From an uncultured Pseudomonadota bacterium (GTDB taxonomy: Bacteria; Myxococcota_A; UBA796; GCA-2862545): DNA of 20,149 nt. Below, one piece after another: positions 1 through 8,800 of the stretch. The translations under genes and the position numbers were made by a program. The notes below the pieces were generated by a model. The model saw only the letters and a list, made by a program, of their open reading frames with translations. It was not told the DNA's origin and ran no database searches. Each line of letters opens with the position of its first letter. Within the stretch, counting starts at the first letter, position 1. The stretch covers positions 1 through 20,149 of the forward strand of contig CALATR010001184.1 of assembly GCA_937891875.1 (NCBI GenBank), given 5' to 3'.

Positions 1-949
1 CGGGAGGCAGTGCACAGTCGGCGCACGCACGCCTTCGGATGCAGCGGCGAGTCCAGAGAGGGCAGGCGGCGCGGCGTGTAGAAGAGGCGCGAGTGAGCGG
101 GGAGGCCATCGCGGCCAGCACGGCCCCCGGACGTGCGACCAGCTTCGTCTCGTAGATCCCCTCGCCCGTCGCCGGGTGGATGATCTCGAACCGCCAGCGC
201 AGCTTCGCCGTCCGGATCAACCTCGCCGTTGCGTCGAGGCCCATGTTGGCGTCGAGAGCAGGCCAGACCTCCTCCCACGGCATGTGCTCGAGCGCGGCTG
301 AGAGCCTGCGCGGCACGAGGTGCCTGATGCGCGGGAACGGCACGTCGTAGACCAGGACCTGGTCGTCGACCGGGACCCCCGAGAGCTCGGCCCAGCGCGC
401 GCCCGGCGAGCAGAACGCCGTCAGGAGCCCCTCCCGTCGGAGCGCCGCCTCCAGGTCCGCGTGCAGCAGCACGTGTACGAGGCGATCGCGCGGACCCGCC
501 TGGAGCGAGAACGCCGTCTGCAGGCTCGCCGAGACGGTCTTGCGGCCGCCGGCCAACGAGCCCACCAGCTGGGTGTCATCCGGCAGATCGGCCCGCAGGT
601 CGCGCACGCGGTCGTGCAGCTGGGCCGAGACCGCGTTGGACTCGGCCTCGCTACGGACGTCGTCCAGGACGTTGCCATCGGACGCGAACGTGTGGATGCG
701 GAATCCATACGCGGCGCTCGTCTGGGCCGCATCTGACGCCAACGGCGGAAGGACACCCGTCCGGTCCTCGAGGGCGCGCCACGCCTCGCTGGCGACGAGT
801 TCCCGCAGGCGTCGGGCCCCGCGCCCGGTCGCCCAGACCTCGATGCCAGCGATCGGGGTGCGCTCCCGGACGGCGAGCCACCACAGCAGCTCGGACAGGA
901 CGGCCGGCGACTCGCCGAGGACGGACATCACGTAGGCCGCTCGCGGCAT
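1..949 (-). CDS. CRISPR-associated NE0113-family protein (CARF / ring-nuclease type), 3' end outside window, probable frameshift
   Basis: I translated the minus strand from the ATG at 949; the frame stays open to the window edge. The start follows a purine-rich AGGGGGAG. Residues 5-25 (VMSVLGESPAVLSELLWWLA) match the first strand and helix of the NE0113 family (TIGR02584 / Cas_NE0113). Residues 97-135 contain a DVRSEAESN segment and SLAGGRKTVS, the family's conserved S-x-AGGRKT loop, then AFSLQAGPRDRLVHVLL at about 146-162. Such proteins have a CARF-like Rossmann fold and are thought to bind or cleave the cyclic oligoadenylate messengers made by type III CRISPR effectors. After about residue 282 (near base 104) the frame loses its strong GC3 bias. 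The frame read one base later or earlier gives a more protein-like tail containing LFYTPRRLPSLDSP, so a one-base indel or sequencing error is likely there. No CRISPR array or other cas gene is in view. Family assignment is good; exact activity is inference. Confidence 0.8.
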   Translation of the reverse strand, partial: MPRAAYVMSVLGESPAVLSELLWWLAVRERTPIAGIEVWATGRGARRLRELVASEAWRALEDRTGVLPPLASDAAQTSAAYGFRIHTFASDGNVLDDVRSEAESNAVSAQLHDRVRDLRADLPDDTQLVGSLAGGRKTVSASLQTAFSLQAGPRDRLVHVLLHADLEAALRREGLLTAFCSPGARWAELSGVPVDDQVLVYDVPFPRIRHLVPRRLSAALEHMPWEEVWPALDANMGLDATARLIRTAKLRWRFEIIHPATGEGIYETKLVARPGAVLAAMASPLTRASSTRRAACPLWTRRCIRRRACADCALPP

Positions 950-1003
950 GGCTCCCCCTGGGTCGACGGCGAGAGCCTACCGGAGCCCGGGCGCCTGCAC
1001 GGT

Positions 1004-1018
1004 CGTGATCGGATCACG
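1004..1018. promoter_or_regulatory. 15-bp perfect palindrome, candidate operator in a divergent promoter region
   Basis: CGTGATC-G-GATCACG is a perfect inverted repeat with 7-bp arms and a one-base centre. It lies between the NE0113-family gene on the minus strand (start 949) and the exported-protein gene on the plus strand (start 1144). Related but non-palindromic copies of its left half occur at 1073-1084 (CGTGATCGGCTC) and 1118-1129 (TGCGATCGGGTC). The symmetry fits a dimeric repressor site. The regulator is unknown and this is inference from symmetry and position only. Confidence 0.4.
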
Positions 1019-1034
1019 CACGTCGAAGGATGCG

Positions 1035-1056
1035 GTGCACGGGGGGGCGCGTGCAC
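1035..1056. repeat. Inverted repeat GTGCACG / CGTGCAC around a G-rich spacer
   Basis: GTGCACG (1035-1041) and CGTGCAC (1050-1056) are perfect inverse complements separated by 8 G-rich bases, in the same divergent intergenic region as the 1004-1018 palindrome. It may be a second operator or a hairpin in a leader transcript. There is no T-tract, so a terminator is unlikely. Confidence 0.3.
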
Positions 1057-1143
1057 TGCCCCGCCAGTTCCTCGTGATCGGCTCCAAAACGACGTTCATG
1101 GCCACAGCACGGGTTCTTGCGATCGGGTCCAAAGGAGGACCCC

Positions 1144-1530
1144 ATGCGCCATTCCGCCCTGTTCATCGCCCTCTGCCTCGGCCCCAGCTTCGCAATCGCA
1201 TCCACTGTTCTCGGATCGCCCGGCAGCACGATCGTCCTCATCGACGACGCACAGGTCTTCGTCGACCGCATCGTCGCGACCGAGTGTGGCACCACCACGA
1301 CCGACACCTTCCAGATCGGCGAGACGCTCGGTCAGTGGGACACCGAGAGCTTCACGATGGAGCTGGACGACGACTACTGCGACATGGTCGTCCACCTCAA
1401 GTGGACGCCGACCAGCTCGCTCGTCCCGGTCAGCGTGTCCGGCTTCGACACGTTGTCGATCACCAACGCCAGCCAGCCCGTCGAGATCGAGCTCGATGCC
1501 GCTGCGGCGACGGCGACGCTGGTGCAGTGA
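1144..1530 (+). CDS. Small exported protein of unknown function
   Basis: 128 aa. I chose the ATG at 1144 because it follows AAAGGAGGACCC, a strong Shine-Dalgarno, and opens directly into a signal peptide (MRHSALFIALCLGPSFAIAS); a TTG 27 bases upstream is less likely. The mature part is acidic and rich in Ser/Thr/Asp with alternating hydrophobic residues, as in a small beta-rich secreted domain. It has two cysteines in the mature chain (in ATECGTT and DDYCDMV), which could form a disulfide outside the cytoplasm. No lipobox cysteine, transmembrane anchor or sorting signal is seen. I do not recognise the family. The gene ends exactly where the convergent TIGR02147 gene ends (shared TGATCA). TIGR02147 proteins often occur in genomes rich in lineage-specific exported proteins, but a functional link is not shown. 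Confidence 0.65.
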   Translation: MRHSALFIALCLGPSFAIASTVLGSPGSTIVLIDDAQVFVDRIVATECGTTTTDTFQIGETLGQWDTESFTMELDDDYCDMVVHLKWTPTSSLVPVSVSGFDTLSITNASQPVEIELDAAAATATLVQ

Positions 1531-2376
1531 TCATCCCACCGCGTCGCTGATCGGGATCAGCTGGACGGCGAGCTGGTACACGCGCCGCTCGCCGTCCACA
1601 CCGGCGGCATCGGCCATCGCAGCGAGTTGGTTCGTCAGGGCGGCGACGCGCGCGGTCGCCTCGGGGACGAGGTCCGGTGGCAGCAGCAGCGTCGCGGCCA
1701 TCACGGCCTGCTCGTCGTCGGCGCGCACCTCCACCGTGCGCAGCAGGGCGGGCAGGGCCTCCCGGTAGAAGTGCAGGATCGCCTCCTGCCGGGCGACGTT
1801 CTCGGTTCGGAACTGGACCTCGCGGCGCTCCACGGAGCCGTCCACGGCATGCCGGAGCATCCCGAGCTCGAACAGCCGGTCCAACGCATCGGCCGCCTCC
1901 TCCACCGAGATGCGCGGGCGGAGAATGGACGCGATCCAGGTGGGATCCGCCTGGAAGTCGGGAAGGGCCGCGAGCTCGCGGATCGCGGCCACGTACCAGT
2001 GCTCGATGTACCGGAACAGATCCGAGTCCGGACCGCGCTCGGCGAGGCGGACCTGCTGGTAGTGCTCGGCGGCCAGGATCCGCTCCATCACCTGCCGCCG
2101 CTCGTCGAGTCCCTGGGCCGTGGCCAGCTCGACCAGCAACCCCAAGTAGTTCCGCGCCGATGGCGTCAGCTCCATCGCGCGGGCGAAGGCATCGAGCGTG
2201 CCGGCGCGCGGCGTGCGGGCGCCCGAGAGCACGTTGGCCAGCGCCGAGCGGGAGCAGTCCCCGTCCTCGGCGAAGCGGGCGTAGGAGTAGGTCGGGTCCT
2301 CGCGCTTTCGGGCGTCGAACCAGTCCTGCAGGAAGGCGCGGTAGTCGAGGTAGGAGAAGATGGACGGCAGCGTCAT
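1531..2376 (-). CDS. TIGR02147 family protein (DUF4423-type putative transcriptional regulator)
   Basis: 281 aa from the ATG at 2376. Residues 6-20 (IFSYLDYRAFLQDWF) are the hallmark N-terminus of TIGR02147, a family expanded in Fibrobacter, Bdellovibrio and myxobacteria-like genomes. Residues about 30-70 contain a helix-turn-helix-like segment (SYARFAEDGDCSRSALANVL, then a helix ending ARAMELTP) resembling an XRE-type DNA-binding domain. The rest is helical, with the conserved W at 127 and a winged-helix-like stretch around 155-190, usually annotated DUF4423. It most likely acts as a cytoplasmic DNA-binding regulator; the targets are unknown. It lies downstream of the helicase relic on the same strand and is tail-to-tail with the exported-protein gene with zero intervening bases. 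The reading frame stays open upstream to an ATG at 2763 with a much stronger ribosome binding site, so a 410-aa fusion with the helicase relic is formally possible. I prefer the shorter start because it coincides with the family start. Confidence 0.85.
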   Translation of the reverse strand: MTLPSIFSYLDYRAFLQDWFDARKREDPTYSYARFAEDGDCSRSALANVLSGARTPRAGTLDAFARAMELTPSARNYLGLLVELATAQGLDERRQVMERILAAEHYQQVRLAERGPDSDLFRYIEHWYVAAIRELAALPDFQADPTWIASILRPRISVEEAADALDRLFELGMLRHAVDGSVERREVQFRTENVARQEAILHFYREALPALLRTVEVRADDEQAVMAATLLLPPDLVPEATARVAALTNQLAAMADAAGVDGERRVYQLAVQLIPISDAVG

Positions 2377-2394
2377 GGATGGGTCCCCGGGTGG

Positions 2395-2437
2395 CGGGGG
2401 GAGTTTGGCATGGGGGGGCGGAGGAGGAGGGTCGGGC
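2395..2437 (+). promoter_or_regulatory. G-tract cluster (potential G-quadruplex) upstream of the TIGR02147 start
   Basis: The plus strand carries several G-runs in about 45 bases, including G6 at 2396-2401 and G7 at 2412-2418, followed by GGAGGAGGAGGG. This is the template strand for the TIGR02147 gene and lies just upstream of its ATG; on the coding strand it reads as a proline-rich linker. It could form a quadruplex that affects transcription. The homopolymer runs could also slip and shift the frame between the upstream relic and the regulator. Both ideas are inference. Confidence 0.3.
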
Positions 2438-2566
2438 CACTGGCAGCGGGTCGAGGTCGCGTGGCCCGACCACCGCGTCGCGATCATGCTTCCCGGTTCG
2501 ATGCAGCCCGAAGACAGGCAGCACCTGAACGCGGAGGGCTGGCGCCTCCTCGAACCCGAGATCTCA
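2433..2566 (+). pseudogene. Coding-like relic on the plus strand, resembling a helicase or nuclease C-terminus
   Basis: The plus-strand frame here has about 89% G/C at third codon positions and reads like real protein (for example WQRVEVAWPDHRVAIMLPG, then LNAEGWRLLEP). The overlapping minus frame, which would link the helicase relic to the regulator, looks non-coding. The pattern of a 'W/E-V-AWPDxRVA' strand followed by an 'AGW-type' strand resembles the C-terminal end of some large DUF1998-type helicases or small nuclease folds. It has no plausible start of its own and ends at a stop at 2606-2608, so I read it as a fragment left by rearrangement. Assignment to a family is weak. Confidence 0.4.
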
Positions 2567-2583
2567 CCCCAGACCGCCGTCGC

Positions 2584-2763
2584 CATCGGCAGCCCGAGGC
2601 GGACATAGGGGCCGCGGAACAGCCCGTCAGCCCCTCGCAGCTGCGCCTCGAAGGCCTGTCGCAGAGCCGGATCCGAGAACGCCAGCGTGGCCTGGATGTA
2701 GTCGACCAGGGTGTCCTGGAGTTGGCGCGCAGACAGCGATGGGATCAGGGCGGCCGGGTCCAT
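2584..2763 (-). pseudogene. N-terminal relic (60 codons) of a second large DEAD/DEAH-type helicase
   Basis: From the ATG at 2763, behind the excellent GGGGGGAGGAC ribosome binding site, the first 60 residues read MDPAALIPSLSARQLQDTLV ... DGLFRGPYVRLGLPM. From memory, this pattern (LxPSLxARQLxDTLxDYI, LAFSDP, GLFRGPYVRLxLP) is the start of large YprA/MrfA-related helicases with DUF1998. After residue 60 the frame stops looking like protein, and the helicase motor domains are absent, so the gene is truncated to its first 5-10%. It lies 85 bp after the druE-like stop on the same strand, so it may once have been the third gene of the operon. It could still be translated, alone or fused in frame to the TIGR02147 protein. 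Confidence 0.55.
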
Positions 2764-2810
2764 GTCCTCCCCCCAGGGGGACGCGTCAGGGCTTGCGAGC
2801 GCCGACGATA

Positions 2811-2835
2811 GCGGAAGCGGCGAAGCCGCCGGTGA
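2811..2835. repeat. Short GC hairpin between the druE-like gene and the helicase relic
   Basis: The 85-bp gap after the helicase stop holds GCGGC-GAA-GCCGC, a perfect 5-bp stem with a 3-base loop. Read on the minus strand it follows the druE-like gene, but there is no T-run, so it is at best a weak pause or RNA-stabilising hairpin. Confidence 0.25.
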
Positions 2836-2848
2836 GAGCGCTGTCAGG

Positions 2849-5800
2849 TCACGCGCGTCGAACGACGTAGCCGGGGACCTCCCGCGGTGGACCCTTTCGA
2901 ACCAGGGGCCATCGTGCGTTCATGAGCGTGGTCACCTGCTGGGCCGCGTTCGCCGTGAACGGGAAGGGTGTCCGGTCGGTACGGACGAAGCCGAAGCCCT
3001 CGTCCAGGCGCAGCTCGACGAGGCCGTCGGCCCACTCCAGCTCGATAGCCCGGGCATGCTGCAGCTCGTTCGGGTAGCGCCGCGTGACGAGCTCCAAGTC
3101 GGGGTGCACCGTGTGGAGCAGGTCGCGGATCACTTCCGCGTGGATCTCCGGAAACGCCCAGTCGTGGCCCACCTGCCGTGGCGTGCCCCGCTCGTTCCTG
3201 CCTTCGAGTGTGTACAAGCTCACGTGGGTGGCCGACCCGATCACGCCGCGCTTCTTCAGGGCCTCCAGGGTGCCCCACAGGGCCCGCACGACGAGCGGCG
3301 ACCTCAGGTAGCGATCGTGGACCTCGACCCGTTCGGCCGGCCCGCGTGTGGACAGCTCGTCGAGCAGCCCGGTGCCCCCATCGAAGGCCTGGAGCACCCG
3401 ATCGCCGAATTCGCGCACGCTGCCGCTGGCCGCCACGGACAGGTCGACCCTCCGGGTCTCGGGAGGCGGCGGCTGACGCAGTTTCTGCAGAACCACACGC
3501 GAGCCGCCGGGCGGATCGCAAGGACCGCTCTGGTGTACTCCCCCTGTCTCTGGCCAGCTCGCGTCCAGCACCGGGAGCGCGTCGGTGGCCCAGCCCCGTG
3601 CGGTCCCGTCCGCCCGACGCACGTCCGCCCACCAACCCGGCACCTCGGCCACCTCGAACAGGTGGGCACCGTACAGGTCACACACGGCCTGGAGCTGGCC
3701 GGCGCGCTGCCAGTCGAGCTCCGTGAGGCTCTCCGCGGGAACGACGAGCCGAAGCAGGACCTGATCCCCCAGTCCACGCAGGCGCTGGAGGATCGACCGC
3801 CCCGGCCAACCCGGCAGGTCCCACTCGTCGGACGGGCCGCTCCCGTAGAGCGACACCATGACAGGCCCATCGAGCGCGGCCGCCTGGGCATGGGACAGCA
3901 GGCGCTCCACCGGGTCCGTCCACACTGCCCGCGTTGCGGCGCCGAAGACGCCGCCGGAGAGGTCCGGCTCGAGCGCGTCGAGGAAGCGCTCGCCCAGCAC
4001 CTCCACCCCGTCCGCGGACAAGGCGTGCCGATTCAGTCGGTGGATGTCGTGCTGGGTGTCGTTGGACAAGAGGCAGGCATGACAGACCTCGTCGCAGTCC
4101 CGAGGACATGCACGGCAGGTTGCGGCGACCTCACGCAGCAGCCTCGGCAACGCCTCGGGGATCTGGGCCACGAACCCCGCGCCTCCCGTCGCCGTGTCGA
4201 ACAGGAGGATGGCCCGGAAGGTGTGGCCGGCCGTCTGCCGACGGGACGTCGCGTAGCCGATCTCGCGCTCGTCCACGCCGAGGTGGCGGGCCGAGACCTT
4301 TCGAAGCGCGACGGCGGTGGTAGTCACCAGCGTCTCGTCGTGGGCAGGGTGACCCGTCACCGGGTCGAGGATCCAGATCTCGAGCACGTCGGTGCGCGTG
4401 GAGCCCCCCAGGAACAGGTTGCGCTTGATGCTGAAGCTGCCCTGGAGCGCACCGGCGCACGGCTTGCCCGAGCGCAGTCGGCGGTGGTCCTTCATGGCGT
4501 TGGGGAGTTCCGGCACCCCTGGCGCGGTCTCCGGCTCCGCCCGGCCACACCGCAGGCACAGGGCGTAGCCGAACTTGTGCGCTCCGCCGGAGCGGTGGAC
4601 GATCTCTCCGGCCGACGTGTGCCGGAAGCGCACCCAGGGCGTGCCGGTTCCGATGGCACGGAACGGCCCCTCCCCTGATGAGATCCAGGGCTTCATGACC
4701 GGTACGTAGGTCGCGCCGGTGTCGTCCATCGTGGCCTTGTCGAAGAAGTCGGAGGTAAAGCCGGACGGAACCAGCAACTCGATCTGGCGTGCGATCGCCT
4801 CGCCGCACCCCGGACAGACATCGACCGAAGCGTTGACCTGAGCCGTGCCCGCTGCCCCGCACGCCCGGCAGTGCCAGGCCTTGCGCAGGGCCTGGATCTC
4901 CTTGGTGTCGTTCTGCTTCGCGCTGGGTGGGATCTTCCACGCCAGTCGCACGCCCTTGGACCGGTAGGAGCGCCGGTCGAGCACCAGGGAGCTCCCCGGT
5001 GCGTACTCGCGGATGGCCATCGGCAGGTCGCGGGACGCCAACCCCGTCAGCCGGGCCCGCGCGTCGATCCGCTGGCGCGCCGCTTCGAAGTCCTCGGGCT
5101 CGCCGCGGCGCCGCTTGTTGCGGTACTCCTCCTGATCGCGCTCCAGGGCGGCCACCTCCTCCATCGTGGTGTGGATGAACGGCACGACCCCGGTCGGGAA
5201 GCCGTAGCCGGGCAGCACCTGCTGATCGGCGAGGTAGGACAGCAGGTACTCCTCCTCGTGGCGGGCGATCTGGCGCCGGAACAGGTAGGCCGCCGGCGAG
5301 TCCTCGCGGTCCTCCTCGGGGAGCTGGGCGAACTCCTGCAGCAGTGCATCGCGCACCCGGTGGAACTCCTCGGCAAGCCCGGAGAACGCGTGGAGCATGT
5401 CCTCGAGCAGGGTCGCCGTGGAGCGCCCCTGCAGCGCGCTTCCCCGCACCAGGCGTTCCAGGTCGGCCTCGAGGGTGGAGGCCGCCTCATCCGAGCGCAT
5501 CCAGTCGCACAGGCGCTCACAGACCGACGGCTCCCCTGCGACCTCGGGCACCAGGAACCACCGACAGGTCAGGCGATATGCCGCATCCTCGGGAGCATGC
5601 CGGGCGAGGAAGGTGGTGAGGATCGCGGCGCGCACGTGACGCTCGACGATTGGCCGGCTGTCCAGCTTGACCGGCGTGACGTGCATGGGCGCCCGGAACG
5701 GCCAGTCCGGCTCGGCGAAGACCGCCTGATCGTGGGGCAGGTGGCGGCACACCGTCAGGCTCACCGAGGCGGACTCACCACGTCGACCCGCCCGACCGAC

Positions 5801-8800
5801 CCGCTGCAGGAAGTTGGCGGGGCTCGGCGGCACGTTGTTCATCGCCACGCCGGACAGGTTGCCGATGTCGACGCCCATCTCCATCGTGGTCGAGCAACTC
5901 AGCAGGTTCAACCTTCCGCGCTTGAAGTCCCACTCGGCCGCCTTGAGCGCCTGCGACGGGATCTGGGCGGAGTGCTCGGCGGTTTGCCAGTAGACGACCC
6001 CCTCGAAGATGCGGTCGGTGAACTCGGAGATGGCTCCGGCGTCACGGGCTTGCTGGTAGGTCTCGTCCTCGGATAGCGCCTGTCGGATGGCGTCGACCCC
6101 CTCGAAGCGCCAGCCCCACGGCACGGGTGCGCGCGGCATGCGGATGGGGACGCCACGCGTGTCGAGGGGGCGGTTCGTCGGGGCGTACGGGGAGTGTCCG
6201 AGCAGGGTCGTGGCGAGCAGGGTGCCGGTGACCGGGCACAACCAGGCCTCGTCCACAAGGCGGAGATGCAGCGCAGTCGTCTTGATGGCGAGGCCTCCAT
6301 TCGGCATCGCCTGGAAGAGCTCGTGGCTGCCACGCAGGCGATCCCAGGCCGCGCGGAACACGTCGTTGATCTGCGCCTTGGTTGCCGCATCGGTGGCGGT
6401 GAGGCGAAACGCGCGCCGGAGCAGCCCCTCGAGCCGGGAATTGAACCCCGCTCGCGGCCAGGTGACGCGCTTGTTGCGCTCCGCGACCCCATCCGGCCCG
6501 GCCACCGTCTTCTGGGTGATCCGCGTGCCGACCCAGCGGAAGAAGTCGTCGGCGCGCTCGACGTCCAGCGCAGTGTTGGAACGGACGTAGAAGTCCAGAC
6601 ACAGCGTCAGGAAGTCCGCCCAGGACGCCTCGGCCTGCTCCCCGGCCAAGCGCATCCACTCGGGCGGCGGCGCCCGGCGGGTGTCGATGCCCTGATAGAC
6701 GACCTGGACCAGGCCCAACGTCTCGAGCGAGGCCGCCCGCATCGGCCGACGGGCGAACTCTCCGAGCACGAGCCAGCGCGCCAACAGGTCCTCGTCAACG
6801 CCCTTCTGCTTGAATGGCAGGTAGGTCTGCCAGTAGCGGTGCAAGTGCTTGAAGTCGTCGGTCTGCGAGATGCGCCGAGCGACATCGTGGAGCGGGACGC
6901 TGGACGGCCCCCGCGCGACCTCGAGGGCCTTGCGCGCCTCCTCGAGCATGCCCTCGACGATGCCTGGATCCGCCCCGTCCGCCAGCAGCGTCTCCAGACC
7001 CTGTACCTTCTTTTCAGCCTTCTCCACTGCCGTGCGATCCGCCGCTTTGGCCAGCAAGTCGTGGTAGACGAAGCTTCGGACGAACGCCCGCTCCGCGCCG
7101 GTCTGACTTCGGGCGGCGAAGCGCGCCGTGCCCTGCCGGGAGTCGGTGAAGCTGATGGTGCGTCGCCCCTCGAAGGGTAGCGAACTGTGCCTCTTTACCG
7201 GCGGCATGGCCTGCAGGAGGGCCGGCGTGGCGACCCCGAGCAGGAACGTGCGGCCGGTACGTGCCGGCCGCGCGAAGAGGCGGTCGTGGCGCCCCCGGTA
7301 GCCGCACCGCAGACACGATGCCTCGCGCTCGTCATGCACGCGCTCGTGGAAGCGGATCGCCACCGATCCGTCTCCGACCTCGCCGCTCGCGGGGTCGAAC
7401 AGGTCCGAGCCGTCGGCCTCCACCGCATCGAAGAACACGGTGTCCGGCGTGATCAGCGGCTGCACCTCGAGGTCCAGGTCCTCGTCGTCGACCTCGGCAT
7501 CGTCTCGCTCGTCGACGGCGACGCCGATGTCGTCGAACGCCATGGGCTCGAAGACATCGCCCAGATCGTCGGGACGCGCGTGGGCCAGCAGCTGCTCGTG
7601 GCCGCACTGCACACACAGGGTGAGTTCATAGACCCGGCCTCCACAGCCGGGCTCGGTGCACTGCACGTGGCGGCTCGTGTAGAGCCGTCCATAGCGCCAG
7701 GCGGGGTCATCGAGGGGGCCGGACCGGCCGGGACACGCCGGATTGGCGCAACACCACAGGCCGGACAGCGCCCGGGCGAAGAGGTGCCCGCGCAGCGGCA
7801 GGAAGGCTTCCTCCCCAGGAGCGGGACGGGCGCGCGTGCCCAGGTCCAGGAGCTTCAGCATGGTCGGCAGATCGGGGGGTTCATCGAGGTCGCCAGCCAG
7901 GCGGCCGGCAAGGTGGGTCAGGCGCTGTCCGGGCTGGCTCACGAGCGCGTCCCGCAGCGAGCGAGGACCCTGATGCGCCGCCAGCGCCTCGAAGCGGGAA
8001 ACCTCGTCGGCGGCCTCGAGCGCATCCAGGTCGGGAAGGCCCGACCGGATTTCGACGTCTGGCAGCGGCGGGATCGCCCGCCTGTCGGTGATGCAGCGAA
8101 CGCGGGACCGCGGCTGACCCGCCAGTTTGGCCAGGAAGGCCTCGACGTCATCCTGGGCTTCACTCGAGGACAGGGTGGCGGAGGTGGCGATGAAGCGCAC
8201 GTCCTCCGAAGACACGCCGAACGCGTTCATGACGCGCCGTAGCAGCAGCGCCAGCTCGGCCGCCATACTGCCGACGTAGGTGTGGGCCTCGTCGATGACG
8301 ATGTAGCGGAGCTTGCCCTGCGACGCGTCGAGGATGGGCGCGTCGTCGGGGCGCACGAGCATGTACTCGAGCATGGTCGCGTTGGTGATGAGCAGCGGCG
8401 GCGGGCTCTCGCGCAGGAGTTTGCGGGACAGCACCTGCTCCGGGGCGGCCGCCTGCTCGTGGGCCGGTACCCGGTTCTTCGTCTCGCCGTTGTACAGGCA
8501 GTAGCGGACCCGGCCGCCGAACCCCCGGGTCCAGGCGGACAGGCGCTCCCGCTGGCTGTTGATCAGCGCGTTGAGCGGGTAGAGGAACAGCGCCTGCACA
8601 CCCACGAGCGTGCTGCGGTGACTCAGCGCCTGGCCAACCAGGTCGCTCAGGATGGGCACCGCGAAGCACTCGGTCTTTCCGGCGCCCGTGCCCGCGCTGA
8701 CCACGATGGAGGTGTCGTCGGCGAGCGCGCGCCACGCCGCGACCTGGTGGGTGTACGGGAACCAGTCCCGCCGGAAGTGCTGCTCCTCGAACGACTTTGG

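Noticed and set aside
950..1143. CRISPR array next to the CRISPR-associated gene
   Set aside because: Only short, imperfect half-site repeats at uneven spacing are present; no regular repeat-spacer units in this gap or elsewhere in the window.
1117..1143. TTG start 27 bases upstream for the exported protein
   Set aside because: The ATG at 1144 has a strong GGAGG site and begins the signal peptide directly; the upstream start would add a charged stretch before it.
2711..4678. Long plus-strand open frame (about 655 codons) across the helicase 3' half
   Set aside because: It is antisense to the druE-like gene; composition (Arg/Gly/Pro/Val-rich, no domains) is typical of a GC-rich shadow frame, while the minus frame carries helicase cysteine motifs.
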